A DNA stretch of 64,000 bases from Sutcliffiella horikoshii. Its GTDB lineage: Bacteria; Bacillota; Bacilli; Bacillales; Bacillaceae_I. Position 1 is the first letter of the stretch, and each line of letters starts with the position of its first letter. The translations under genes and the position numbers were made by a program. Under the pieces are notes generated by a model. The model saw only the letters and a program-made list of their open reading frames with translations, was not told the origin of the DNA and did no database searches. Of the stretch, positions 43,383 to 52,787 are shown piece by piece. Location of the stretch: the NCBI RefSeq assembly GCF_008180725.1, contig NZ_VTEV01000006.1, positions 7,409-71,408 of the forward strand, given 5' to 3'.

Positions 43383-44246
43383 ATGAAGCAGCTATCCATG
43401 CGCTCGAAGAATACGCTGACAGGATTATTGTTCATCTCACCATGGATTCTTGGGTTTCTCTTATTCACAGCTTATCCCCTCTTTTATTCCCTGTACTTAA
43501 GCTTTCAAAAAGTACGGATCACCACAGAGGGCATTCAAACAACCTTTGTAAAATTTGATAATTTCAAAGATGCCTTTACAGTCGACGCATTGTTCACACA
43601 AAAGCTGTTGACGTTTGTGCAGGAACTTGTGTTATCGGTGCCAATCATCATTGTGTTTTCTTTAATCATTGCAATTCTATTGAATCAGCCGATCCGCTTT
43701 CGTAATTTTTTCCGGATGATCTTCTTCTTGCCGGTTATCATTGCGAGCGGACCGGTTATCAATGAATTAATCTCACAGGGAGTGACATCCATCCCGTCCA
43801 TCAAGGACTATGCGGTGTTTGAAACAATGCTCTCTGCGGATTCCTTATTCAGCAGTGTTCTCCTGTATTTGATGGATAACCTAATCATTATTTTATGGTT
43901 TTCCGGAGTGCAGTTCTTAATTTTCCTGGCAGCCTTGCAGAAAATAGATACACAAGTCTATGAAGCTGCCAAAATTGATGGCGCGTCCAATTGGGAATGC
44001 TTTTGGAAAGTGACACTCCCAAGCATTTTTCCAATGATTGTTGTTAACACAGTATATACGATAGTGACATTCTCGATATTTTCGTTAAATCCAGTCATCG
44101 AGCATATCCAAACGAATATGTTTCAAATTAATACAGGCTTTGGTTATGCCTCAGCCCTATCTTGGATCTACTTCTTATTGATTGCAGTTGCACTGGGTAT
44201 TTCAGTAGCACTGTTAACCGTTAGAGGAAGAAAAAATTATGCTTAA
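43383..44246 (+). CDS. sugar ABC transporter permease (second pair, MalF-like)
   Basis: 287 residues, six helices, EAA loop EAAKIDGASNWECFWKVTLP. Begins three bases after the DUF5696 stop. Has a somewhat longer periplasm-side loop between helices than the first-pair permease (TSIPSIKDYAVFETML). Confidence 0.9.
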   Translation: MKQLSMRSKNTLTGLLFISPWILGFLLFTAYPLFYSLYLSFQKVRITTEGIQTTFVKFDNFKDAFTVDALFTQKLLTFVQELVLSVPIIIVFSLIIAILLNQPIRFRNFFRMIFFLPVIIASGPVINELISQGVTSIPSIKDYAVFETMLSADSLFSSVLLYLMDNLIIILWFSGVQFLIFLAALQKIDTQVYEAAKIDGASNWECFWKVTLPSIFPMIVVNTVYTIVTFSIFSLNPVIEHIQTNMFQINTGFGYASALSWIYFLLIAVALGISVALLTVRGRKNYA

Positions 44247-44260
44247 AGGAGGCCGTTATC

Positions 44261-45220
44261 ATGGCAAGCGAATCGCTGACTAACCGCAAACCAAAAGGGA
44301 CAGGCATCGTGACCAGGTTGAAAAAGCTCGCTTTCGGAATGAAAGGGAACGACGGCCTTCTATATAAGCTATTCATCTACGGCTTGTTAATCGGAATTGG
44401 CTTTGTATACTTATTCCCGTTGCTTTATATGATTTCTTATAGTTTAAAAAGTTTAGATGACATCTTAAATCCACTAGTAAACTGGATCCCGACGCAACTT
44501 TATCTGGATAACTATCAATCTGCCTATGCAGTATTGAAATTCCTGCCTACTTTAGTGGAATCTCTCTATGTGACTGCTATTCCTGCCATCGTTCAAACGG
44601 CAGTATGTGCGGTGGTTGGGTATGGGTTTGCACGCTTTGCCTTTCCATTTAAACGAACCATGTTCGTGCTGGTATTGGCGACGTTCATCATTCCACCTCA
44701 AGTAACAGTCATCCCTCGTTATGTATTTTTTAACGAGATTGGAATTCTGGGAAGCATTCAGGCTTTCTTATTCCCTGCCTTACTTGGACAAGGAATTAAC
44801 AGCGCAATCTTCATTCTGATTTTCTATCAGTTCTTTAAAATGATGCCAAAAGCACTTGAGGAAGCAGCCCAGCTTGATGGCGCAGGGTATTTACGTATTT
44901 TCTTGACGCTTGCGCTTCCAATGGCTGCACCTGCCATTATCATATCGTTCTTGTTCTCTTTCGTTTGGTACTGGAATGAAACATATTTGGCAGCGATCTA
45001 TTTTGGTAACTCGTTAACAACCTTACCACTTGAACTCCAAAAATTCGTAGCAACTTATCAACAGATGTACCCGCAAAGTGGTGGGGAAGCATCTGAAATC
45101 AATGAAGGCATCAATATGGCAGGTACGGTCATGACCATTTTGCCGATGCTTGTTGTATATGCCATTACGCAACGCTGGTTTGTCGAAGGTGTCGACCGAT
45201 CTGGTATTGCGGGTGAATAA
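44261..45220 (+). CDS. sugar ABC transporter permease (second pair, MalG-like)
   Basis: 319 residues, basic cytoplasmic N-terminus of about 40 residues, six helices, EAA loop EAAQLDGAGYLRIFLTLALP. AAAGGAGG precedes the ATG. A hairpin without T-run (GATAAAGAG/CTCTTTATC, 45224-45253) follows it. Confidence 0.9.
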   Translation: MASESLTNRKPKGTGIVTRLKKLAFGMKGNDGLLYKLFIYGLLIGIGFVYLFPLLYMISYSLKSLDDILNPLVNWIPTQLYLDNYQSAYAVLKFLPTLVESLYVTAIPAIVQTAVCAVVGYGFARFAFPFKRTMFVLVLATFIIPPQVTVIPRYVFFNEIGILGSIQAFLFPALLGQGINSAIFILIFYQFFKMMPKALEEAAQLDGAGYLRIFLTLALPMAAPAIIISFLFSFVWYWNETYLAAIYFGNSLTTLPLELQKFVATYQQMYPQSGGEASEINEGINMAGTVMTILPMLVVYAITQRWFVEGVDRSGIAGE

Positions 45221-45263
45221 AGGGATAAAGAGTGCCATTAAGGGCTCTTTATCGAAATAAATA

Positions 45264-45340
45264 GAAACGTTTCGAAAAATGCTGTTCATTTTATTACAAA
45301 AACTCTTATATTTATTCATTATTATATGTAAAAACGTTTC
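45264..45340 (+). promoter_or_regulatory. GH3 promoter region with two LacI-type operators
   Basis: GAAACGTTTC at 45264-45273 and AAAACGTTTC at 45331-45340. A candidate promoter lies between them: TTACAA (45294-45299), 17 bases, CATTAT (45317-45322). The second operator starts eight bases after the -10. Confidence 0.65.
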
Positions 45341-45374
45341 GTATTCATGCAGTGTGATTGGGAGGTATTTAAAG

Positions 45375-47534
45375 ATGGCTAAAAACATGGAAAATCTTTT
45401 AAAACAAATGACATTAGAGGAAAAAATAGCCCAGCTTATACAATTGGCGACGTTCTTCTATAAAGGTGCTGCAGGGGATGGAGAAATTACCGGTCCTCTT
45501 GAAGATATGGGAATCTCCAATGAAGTGGTGCTAAACAGCGGCTCCGTCCTTGGTGCATCAGGGGCATGGGAAGTTGCCAATATTCAACGAGAGCACCTTG
45601 CAGAAAACAGGTTGGGAATTCCTCTACTGATGATGGCAGATATTGTCCACGGATTTAAAACCATCTTTCCTGTTCCACTTGCAATTGGTTGCTCATGGGA
45701 TACTGAACTTGCGGAAAAGAGTGCAGAAATTGCAGCAAAGGAAGCCTCTGTTTCAGGTGTTCATGTCACGTTTGCTCCGATGGTCGACTTAGTAAGAGAT
45801 CCAAGATGGGGACGAGTGATGGAATCAACCGGGGAAGATCCTTATCTAAACAGTGTCTTTGCCAAGGCCTTTGTCCGAGGCTTCCAAGGAGAAGACTTGA
45901 CCAATGACATTCACCGCGTTGCAGCGTGCGTAAAGCACTTCGCAGCATACGGCGCACCAGAGGGAGGGCGCGATTATAATACAGTCAACATGTCAGAAAG
46001 ACAGCTTCGGGAGTCTTACTTGCCAGCGTACAAAGCGGCACTTGATGAAGGCTGTGAGATGGTCATGACCGCTTTCAACACGGTCGACGGCATCCCTGCA
46101 TCCGGAAACAAAAAGCTGATGAGAGATCTGTTACGTAAGGAATGGGGCTTTGACGGTGTGATGATCTCCGACTGGGGAGCTGTGAAAGAACTGATTCCAC
46201 ATGGTGTTGCCGAAGACGAACGGGAAGCGGCACTAAAAGGATTGGAAGCCGGGGTGGACATTGAAATGATGACTGCCTGTTATGCGAAGAACCTTCAAGA
46301 TCTGGTAGAGAGCGGCGAGCTGTCGGAAGCACTTATCGATGAATCGGTCTTACGTATTTTAAATCTCAAAAACAAACTTGGACTTTTTGAAAACCCATAC
46401 CGCGGTACAAGCGAGGAACTAGAAAAAGAAGTCATCATGTCACCCGAGCACCGCCAAGTGGCAAAAGAACTTGCCATCAAATCCAGTGTTCTTTTAAAAA
46501 ATGATCAGGTTCTACCGTTGAATAAAGAGCAGAAAATCGCACTGATCGGCCCATTTGCGAAAAATGGAGACGTGCTTGGACCATGGTCCTGGCAAGGTTC
46601 AAAGGAAGCGGCAGTAAAAGTTTATGACGGACTGCTTACCAAAACATCTGAAGCTAATCTTTTAGTGGCACAAGGATCTGATATTGAAACAATGACAGAA
46701 GGGCAACTAACAGAAGCTATAGAGACCGCTAAGGGAGCGGATATCATCGTCTTGGCACTTGGGGAAGCATCCGAGATGAGCGGAGAAGGCGGCTGCCGAG
46801 CAGACATCCGCCTGCCGGAAGCACAAAAAAAGCTTGTCGGGAAAATAAGGGAGCTTGGAAAACCTATCGTGACCGTTCTTTTCAATGGTCGTCCGTTAGA
46901 TCTTCATGGAGTAATTGATCAATCTGAAGCATTACTTGAAGCCTGGTATCCGGGAACGGAAGCGGGATCAGCCATTGCAGAACTTTTATACGGCGATGCG
47001 AATCCTTCTGGAAAACTTACGATGAGTTTCCCATACTCTGTCGGACAGGTGCCTGTTTATTATAACTGCTTCAACACGGGACGCCCGCAAGGTGAAAACA
47101 AGCAGGAACGATATGTTACACATTATCTTGATATTCCAAATGAGCCTTTACTGCCATTTGGATACGGATTAAGCTATACAACCTTTGATTACAGCGATAT
47201 GAACGTATCAGCCGATAGTTTAACAGAAGACTCCAGCATCGATGTGACGGTCAACGTAACGAACACAGGTGAACGTGCCGGTGAAGAAACGATTCAATTC
47301 TATATCCGTGACCTATCAGGCGAAATCGTCCGCCCGCTTAAAGAGCTAAAAGGCTATGAAAAAATATGGCTAGAGCCTGGCGAAACAAAACAAGTAACCT
47401 TCACTATCACAGAAGATCAGCTCCGTTACTACCATTCGGACCTGACCTTCCAAAGCGACAAAGGCAAATTCCACGCCATGATCGGCCCGAACAGCAACGA
47501 ACTGACAATAAAAGAGTTCGTTTTAAATAAGTAG
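45375..47534 (+). CDS. beta-glucosidase, glycoside hydrolase family 3
   Basis: 719 residues. N-terminal (beta/alpha)8 barrel with the catalytic nucleophile Asp266 in GVMISDWGAV, KHFAAYG and the MTAFNTVDG loop; then the alpha/beta sandwich (LGEASEMSGEGGC, where the acid/base is expected) and a C-terminal fibronectin-III-like domain. No signal peptide, so it acts on imported sugar. The longer frame from 45279 runs through the operator; GGAGG fits the ATG at 45375. By context with the GH94 gene it may cleave sophorose or other beta-glucosides to glucose. Confidence 0.93.
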   Translation: MAKNMENLLKQMTLEEKIAQLIQLATFFYKGAAGDGEITGPLEDMGISNEVVLNSGSVLGASGAWEVANIQREHLAENRLGIPLLMMADIVHGFKTIFPVPLAIGCSWDTELAEKSAEIAAKEASVSGVHVTFAPMVDLVRDPRWGRVMESTGEDPYLNSVFAKAFVRGFQGEDLTNDIHRVAACVKHFAAYGAPEGGRDYNTVNMSERQLRESYLPAYKAALDEGCEMVMTAFNTVDGIPASGNKKLMRDLLRKEWGFDGVMISDWGAVKELIPHGVAEDEREAALKGLEAGVDIEMMTACYAKNLQDLVESGELSEALIDESVLRILNLKNKLGLFENPYRGTSEELEKEVIMSPEHRQVAKELAIKSSVLLKNDQVLPLNKEQKIALIGPFAKNGDVLGPWSWQGSKEAAVKVYDGLLTKTSEANLLVAQGSDIETMTEGQLTEAIETAKGADIIVLALGEASEMSGEGGCRADIRLPEAQKKLVGKIRELGKPIVTVLFNGRPLDLHGVIDQSEALLEAWYPGTEAGSAIAELLYGDANPSGKLTMSFPYSVGQVPVYYNCFNTGRPQGENKQERYVTHYLDIPNEPLLPFGYGLSYTTFDYSDMNVSADSLTEDSSIDVTVNVTNTGERAGEETIQFYIRDLSGEIVRPLKELKGYEKIWLEPGETKQVTFTITEDQLRYYHSDLTFQSDKGKFHAMIGPNSNELTIKEFVLNK

Positions 47535-47557
47535 TTTGTAACAAAAGTGCAATATCA

Positions 47558-47629
47558 GCAGATGATTGAAGAAGAAGGCGAAGACTCCCGAGGGTGAAAG
47601 CGGTAGGTGGAGCCCCCGAAGGCGTAGCT
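47558..47629 (+). repeat. truncated palindromic element, copy 12
   Basis: Left half only (GCAGATGATTGAAG to GGCGTAGCT). It is followed by the conserved tract AAGTCACTGAAAAACTGAAA at 47630-47662. Confidence 0.8.
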
Positions 47630-47672
47630 AAGTCACTGAAAAACTGAAATCTCATGTACTTAATGATTTCTA

Positions 47673-47743
47673 GCTGTTGATTGGAGAAAAAGGCGAAGAC
47701 TCCTGAGGGAGATAGCGCTAGGTGGAGACCCCACAGGCCTAGC
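47673..47743 (+). repeat. truncated palindromic element, copy 13
   Basis: Left half only, cut at the same point as copy 12 (after GGCCTAGCT), with the same tract (AAGCCACAGAAAACTGAAAT) at 47744-47777. Confidence 0.8.
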
Positions 47744-47786
47744 TAAGCCACAGAAAACTGAAATCTCATGTACTTAAAAATTTCTA

Positions 47787-47914
47787 GCTGTTGATTGGAG
47801 AAAAAGGCGAAGACTCCTGAGGGAGATAGTGCTAGGTGGAGACCCCGCAGGCGTAGCCGAGGAGGCTCCAACAGCGCCCCTAGGAAAGCGAAGCCTTTTT
47901 CGGAAATCAACAGC
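47787..47914 (+). repeat. palindromic interspersed element, copy 14
   Basis: Full copy, ends GCTGTTGATT/AATCAACAGC. Copies 12, 13 and 14 form a head-to-tail series with period about 114. The 147 bases after it, up to the GH94 gene, show no operator that I can find. Confidence 0.9.
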
Positions 47915-48061
47915 GGTGTTTAAACAAGACCTTAAATCCGTGATTTTTCCAGTAACGTCGGCAAAGCTGAGTAATCTCAAGGACACTATGAGCAAAGCGA
48001 ACCCTTCTTCCAAAATCATCTGCGTCGTATAAGTAACAACCATTAAAGGAGGACTTTAATC

Positions 48062-51000
48062 ATGCAAACAACAACAGCCAATCAAAAGATTAATATAGAA
48101 GCCGGTAATGTTCGCTTTACTTTCCTGAACAGCGGAGACCTCTTTGAAGCAACACACAAAGAAATCATGATCAACCAATGGATGTCCAACCCAATCGACG
48201 GTGCACTCAACAACCTATACCTTCGGGTTCACGGCGAAAACGGCATCAAAGCTTATCCGCTACTAGGCGTAAAATCAACCAGCAACACAAGCCATTCCCA
48301 AAATGAAATTAAATGGGAAGGAACAGTTGCTGACATCGACTTTTCCGTAAACTTCCGCCTATCTGAAAAAGAGATCTGGTTTTGGGATATAAAAGTAAAT
48401 GGTGCAGGACAAACAGTCGATATCGTTTACGGTCAAGACGTTGGAATCGGAAGCAAAGGACTTGTGCGAACGAACGAATCCTACCTGTCTCAATACATTG
48501 ACCACACAGTATTTGAAAACGAGCAAAATGGCTATGTAGTCTGCTCCCGCCAGAATCAGCCACAGCCAGGAGGTTTTCCTTACCTGCAGCAAGGCTCTCT
48601 TACAAAAGCAGTTGGCTACTCAACAGATGGATTCCAATTCTTTGGTCTTTCTTACAAAGAAACAAACGAGCCGGAAGTGCTGATAAAAGAAACACTTGCC
48701 AATGAAATCTACCAATATGAATTTGCTTTTACAGGCTTGCAATCAGAAAAGGTTGTGCTTGATGGGCAAGAAAGCTTCGTATTTTATGGTCTTTTCAAAG
48801 ATAATCATCAGGAAGCTGTAACAGAGCTTGAGTTTTCTGAGGAGGTAACACAAGCTTGGGAGGAAGTAAAAGGGCTAGCTTCTGACTCTACTGAAGAGCT
48901 AGAGAAAGTTACGGTCAACGCCAACCTATCCGGTGTGCTTTCCGGGGCATCTTTTACAAAAGAGGAACTAGATAAGTATTTCCCTGTTCGCCAGCAAGAA
49001 GAATGGGACGGAGATACGTTGCTATCTTTCTTCACCGATACGTATGAACATATCGTGTTAAAAGAAAAAGAACTTGTCGTGGAGCGTCCGCACGGTCATA
49101 TCATCATGTCAGGCAATAATGACAAAATGACGGAAAACATCATCACTTCCACTTCTTATATGTACGGAATCTTCAACTCACAGCTTGTCGTAGGCAACAC
49201 GTCCTTTCATAAGATGATGACAAATGCCCGTAATGCATTGAATGTTATGAAAACTTCCGGACAGCGCATCTATGTAGAAGTGGAAGGGCAATACAAGCTA
49301 TTAACAATGCCTACTTTATTCGAAATTGGCTTTAACTATGCTCGCTGGTTTTACAAAACAGTGGACGATGTGATTGTGGTCACAAACTATACAGTAGTAG
49401 ATTCTCCTGATATTCAATTAGCGGTAACGTCTGAAAACGGTAAAAACTATCGTTACCTTGTTACGAACCAAATCTCCATGAACAACAATGAGCTGGTTGT
49501 TTCCTATGATATGAAACAGGAAGGCAAGGTGCTGACGTTCACAGCAGTGGAAGGGTCTGACAGCAAGCATGTTTATCCTGACCTGGCTTATAAGCTGACT
49601 GTTGAAGGCACAGACTTTACGGTTAACGATGAAACAAAACTTGCAGAAGGAGTCGTTCAAGGATCTGCTTCCCTTGTGGTATTGGAAACAGAAGCAACTT
49701 CAAGCTGGACGATGACGGTTCAAGGGTTATTGCACGGTGAAGAGAGAGAATGTAAAGCTCCGAATTTTACCACAGAAATGGAACGTTACCGTACATTTTT
49801 TGAAAAAGTGATGAACGGATTTAAGTTGTCATTAAGTGGCGAAAGCAAGGAAGAGCTAGAAAAAATGAATGCCACTGCCTGGTGGTACACACACAATATG
49901 CTTGTACACTACTCTGTACCACATGGTTTGGAGCAGTACGGTGGAGCGGCATGGGGAACACGTGATGTTTGCCAAGGGCCGACAGAATATTTCATGGCAA
50001 CGCAAAACTACGAAAGTGTGAAGGAAATCATTAAAAAAGTGTACACTCATCAATATGAAGACACTGGGAACTGGCCGCAATGGTTCATGTTCGATCAATA
50101 CAACCGTATTCAAAGTGAAGAAAGCCACGGGGATATCATTGTTTGGCCATTAAAAGTATTAAGTGATTACCTGACGATCACAAAGGACTACTCTATTTTA
50201 GAAGAAAAGGTTCCTTACACAGTTCGTGGTGCGTTCCATTTCACAGAAGAAAAAGCGACTGTGTTCGAACATGCCAAAAAAGAAATTCAATACATTAAGG
50301 ATCACTTCTTACATGATACCTTCCTATCCTCCTATGGTGATGGGGACTGGGATGACACGCTGCAACCGGCAAATGCGCAGTTGAAACAATACATGGTATC
50401 AAGCTGGACCGTTTCCTTGACATACCAGGTGCTGAACACTCTTTCCAAAGCACTTGAGGAAGTATTAACAGAGGAAGCAGCAGAATTAAAGGCTTTGGCA
50501 AAAGGAATTGAAATCGACTTTAACAAATACATGCTTGCATCTGAAGTGATTCCTGGTTTCGTCTATATGGAAGATCAGGACAAGCCGGAATTGATGGTAC
50601 ACCCAGAAGATACAAAAACAGGCATACATTATCGTTTGCTGCCAATGACTCGAAGCATGATCAGTGAACTATTAACACCAGAACAAGCGAAAGCACACTA
50701 TGACCTGATTAAGAAGGAATTGTACTGCCCAGACGGCGTGCGCCTTATGAACCGACCGGCGAACTATGCAGGTGGTGTCAGCACCCACTTTAAGCGTGCA
50801 GAACAAGCCGCTAACTTCGGGCGTGAGATCGGATTGCAATATGTGCACGCACATATCCGCTACGTGGAAGCGATGGCCAAGCTTGGGAAGACGGATGAAG
50901 TGTGGAAAGGTTTGAATACCATCAACCCAATCAATATCCAACAGGCAGTGCCGAACGCAGAACGCCGTCAAAGCAACGCCTACTTCAGCTCTTCTGACGG

Positions 51001-51406
51001 TCAGTTCAACAATCGTTATGAAGCACAAGAACAATTCGGAAAACTGCGCGATGGTTCTGTTAAAGTAAAAGGCGGATGGAGAATTTACTCTAGCGGACCT
51101 GGAATCTACATGAACCAACTAATATCCAACTGCCTTGGCATCCGTTTCCAAGCTGGAGACCTTGTAGTGGATCCTGTACTGCCAGCAGAACTTGACGGAT
51201 TGCACTTTACCTATAAAGTAAATGGACACGATGTTCAGTTTGTTTACCATTTAGGTCAAGAGCAGAAGGAAGTTCGTGTAAATGGAAAAGCAGTGAAGGG
51301 AGCAGAAGTTTCCAACCGCTATCGTAACGGAGGATTTATCATCGGCAAGGAAGAGTTATCACAACTCCTGTTTGAAGGGGAAAATATAGTCGAGGTATTC
51401 ATCTAA
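48062..51406 (+). CDS. GH94 glycoside phosphorylase, probable 1,2-beta-oligoglucan phosphorylase
   Basis: 1114 residues, cytoplasmic. Beta-sandwich N-terminal half, then an (alpha/alpha)6 barrel starting near 590 (TAWWYTHNMLVHYSVPHGLEQYGG) with the GH94 general-acid motif DGDWDDT at 760-766 and a C-terminal sandwich. Such length and layout match the sophoro-oligosaccharide phosphorylase known from Listeria innocua, whose gene also lies next to a GH3 beta-glucosidase and a sugar importer. It would release glucose-1-phosphate from beta-1,2-glucans. Specificity is inferred; other GH94 activities are possible. AAAGGAGG precedes the ATG. Confidence 0.85.
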   Translation: MQTTTANQKINIEAGNVRFTFLNSGDLFEATHKEIMINQWMSNPIDGALNNLYLRVHGENGIKAYPLLGVKSTSNTSHSQNEIKWEGTVADIDFSVNFRLSEKEIWFWDIKVNGAGQTVDIVYGQDVGIGSKGLVRTNESYLSQYIDHTVFENEQNGYVVCSRQNQPQPGGFPYLQQGSLTKAVGYSTDGFQFFGLSYKETNEPEVLIKETLANEIYQYEFAFTGLQSEKVVLDGQESFVFYGLFKDNHQEAVTELEFSEEVTQAWEEVKGLASDSTEELEKVTVNANLSGVLSGASFTKEELDKYFPVRQQEEWDGDTLLSFFTDTYEHIVLKEKELVVERPHGHIIMSGNNDKMTENIITSTSYMYGIFNSQLVVGNTSFHKMMTNARNALNVMKTSGQRIYVEVEGQYKLLTMPTLFEIGFNYARWFYKTVDDVIVVTNYTVVDSPDIQLAVTSENGKNYRYLVTNQISMNNNELVVSYDMKQEGKVLTFTAVEGSDSKHVYPDLAYKLTVEGTDFTVNDETKLAEGVVQGSASLVVLETEATSSWTMTVQGLLHGEERECKAPNFTTEMERYRTFFEKVMNGFKLSLSGESKEELEKMNATAWWYTHNMLVHYSVPHGLEQYGGAAWGTRDVCQGPTEYFMATQNYESVKEIIKKVYTHQYEDTGNWPQWFMFDQYNRIQSEESHGDIIVWPLKVLSDYLTITKDYSILEEKVPYTVRGAFHFTEEKATVFEHAKKEIQYIKDHFLHDTFLSSYGDGDWDDTLQPANAQLKQYMVSSWTVSLTYQVLNTLSKALEEVLTEEAAELKALAKGIEIDFNKYMLASEVIPGFVYMEDQDKPELMVHPEDTKTGIHYRLLPMTRSMISELLTPEQAKAHYDLIKKELYCPDGVRLMNRPANYAGGVSTHFKRAEQAANFGREIGLQYVHAHIRYVEAMAKLGKTDEVWKGLNTINPINIQQAVPNAERRQSNAYFSSSDGQFNNRYEAQEQFGKLRDGSVKVKGGWRIYSSGPGIYMNQLISNCLGIRFQAGDLVVDPVLPAELDGLHFTYKVNGHDVQFVYHLGQEQKEVRVNGKAVKGAEVSNRYRNGGFIIGKEELSQLLFEGENIVEVFI

Positions 51407-51455
51407 GTTTTTTTACCACAAAAAGGATAAAATAGGAAAATACCAATCTAATAAT

Positions 51456-51493
51456 GAAATACGGCGTAGATTTAAGTGCGCCGTATTTCTTTG
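51456..51493 (+). terminator. hairpin between the GH94 gene and the oxidoreductase
   Basis: GAAATACGGCG (51456-51466) pairs perfectly with CGCCGTATTTC (51479-51489). The T-run is short and the oxidoreductase ribosome binding site (GAGGAG) starts two bases after it. Confidence 0.7.
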
Positions 51494-51508
51494 TGAGGAG
51501 AGAATAGC

Positions 51509-52624
51509 TTGAAAAAAGTGAAAGTGGGAGTCATCGGTACAGGTACGATCAGTGGAATTTATTTAGAAGCACCAACCAAATTTTCCATTTTGGACATTGT
51601 CGCAGTAGCGGATTTGAACTTGGAACGCGCAAAAGAAAAGGCAGCACAGTATAACGTGGAGAAAGTCTACACGGTCGATCAAATGCTGGCAGATCCGGAA
51701 ATTGAAATGGTCATCAATCTGACCATTCCTAAAGCACACTATGACGTGACACTTGCTGCACTTGAAGCAGGAAAGCACGTATTTGTGGAAAAGCCATTGA
51801 CGATAGAAGTCGAAGAAGGAAAAAAACTTTTAGAACTGGCTGAACAAAAAGGACTTCGTGTTGGTTGTGCACCAGATACGTTCCTAGGCGGTGCGCTGCA
51901 AACCTGCCGCAAACTTATTGATGAAGCCATTATTGGTAAACCGGTAGCTGCAACAGGTTTCATGCTTGGAGCGGGTCCTGAAGGCTGGCATCCTGCTCCT
52001 GACTTTTACTATCAAAAAGGCGGGGGGCCGATGTTTGACATGGGGCCATACTATTTAACGGCGTTCATTCACCTATTGGGACCAATTAAACGAGTGACAG
52101 GCTCCACCCAATCAGCTTTTGAAAAACGGACCGTGACAAGAGCAGAAGATTACGGACGCCAAATTGATGTGGAAATACCAACACATGTCACCGGCTTGCT
52201 AGACTTTGAAAATGAAGCGGTTGGAACATTGATTACAAGTTTTGATGTAATGGGTGGAACTCAGCTTCCTTGCATGGAAATCTACGGGACAAAGGGAACC
52301 TTAAGTGTTCCAGATCCGAATAATTTTGGCGGTGCAATACGAGTCCGAGAAATAGGGACGAACGACTTTAAGGTATTTCCACTGGAGTATGGTTACTCAG
52401 ATAATAGTCGTGGAATTGGAGCGGCTGATATGGCCCATGCTATCAGAGCAGGCAGACAGCACAGGGCAAATGGACATATGGCCCTGCAGGTTCTAGAGGT
52501 AATGCATGCCATCCACGAATCTTCAGTGGAGGGAAAGCATATTTTAATAAAAATTAGTTGTTCTCGCCCAGAAATCCTGCCTTTTGGATTAAGTCAGGAC
52601 AGGCAGGATTTATTTGAAAAGTAA
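51509..52624 (+). CDS. Gfo/Idh/MocA-family oxidoreductase (1)
   Basis: 371 residues. Rossmann NAD(P) motif VGVIGTGTISG at the start, EKPLTIE (the catalytic-Lys EKP motif), and the C-terminal beta-sheet domain that binds sugar. Family members oxidise or reduce a hydroxyl of a sugar or inositol. Start is TTG at 51509, eight bases after GAGGAG. A terminator-like hairpin (AAATCCTGCC with GGCAGGATTT, about 52570-52614) lies inside the last codons, which is unusual but the C-terminus (RPEILPFGL) looks normal for the family. Confidence 0.88.
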   Translation: MKKVKVGVIGTGTISGIYLEAPTKFSILDIVAVADLNLERAKEKAAQYNVEKVYTVDQMLADPEIEMVINLTIPKAHYDVTLAALEAGKHVFVEKPLTIEVEEGKKLLELAEQKGLRVGCAPDTFLGGALQTCRKLIDEAIIGKPVAATGFMLGAGPEGWHPAPDFYYQKGGGPMFDMGPYYLTAFIHLLGPIKRVTGSTQSAFEKRTVTRAEDYGRQIDVEIPTHVTGLLDFENEAVGTLITSFDVMGGTQLPCMEIYGTKGTLSVPDPNNFGGAIRVREIGTNDFKVFPLEYGYSDNSRGIGAADMAHAIRAGRQHRANGHMALQVLEVMHAIHESSVEGKHILIKISCSRPEILPFGLSQDRQDLFEK

Positions 52625-52669
52625 GTAGGATATGCTTTTGATGAGCCCCTCTTTGGAAGCTATCAGCTA

Positions 52670-52722
52670 TTGAATATTAAGACCGTTTACATTATGCTAG
52701 AGATAGGAGATTGAAACGTTTC
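52670..52722 (+). promoter_or_regulatory. lacI-type gene promoter with operator
   Basis: TTGAAT (52670-52675), 17 bases, TATGCT (52693-52698). GAAACGTTTC at 52713-52722 lies 14 bases after it, which suggests that the repressor controls itself. Confidence 0.7.
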
Positions 52723-52787
52723 GAACAGAAGCAGTTCACAGGCCATTTTTGGATATGTGTCCTGTCTCTATAAGGGGGTTAAGCAAG

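Noticed and set aside
52570-52624. Frameshifted C-terminus of oxidoreductase 1
   Set aside because: The tail overlaps a hairpin, but the end motif RPEILPFGL is like that of relatives, so I kept the gene as intact.
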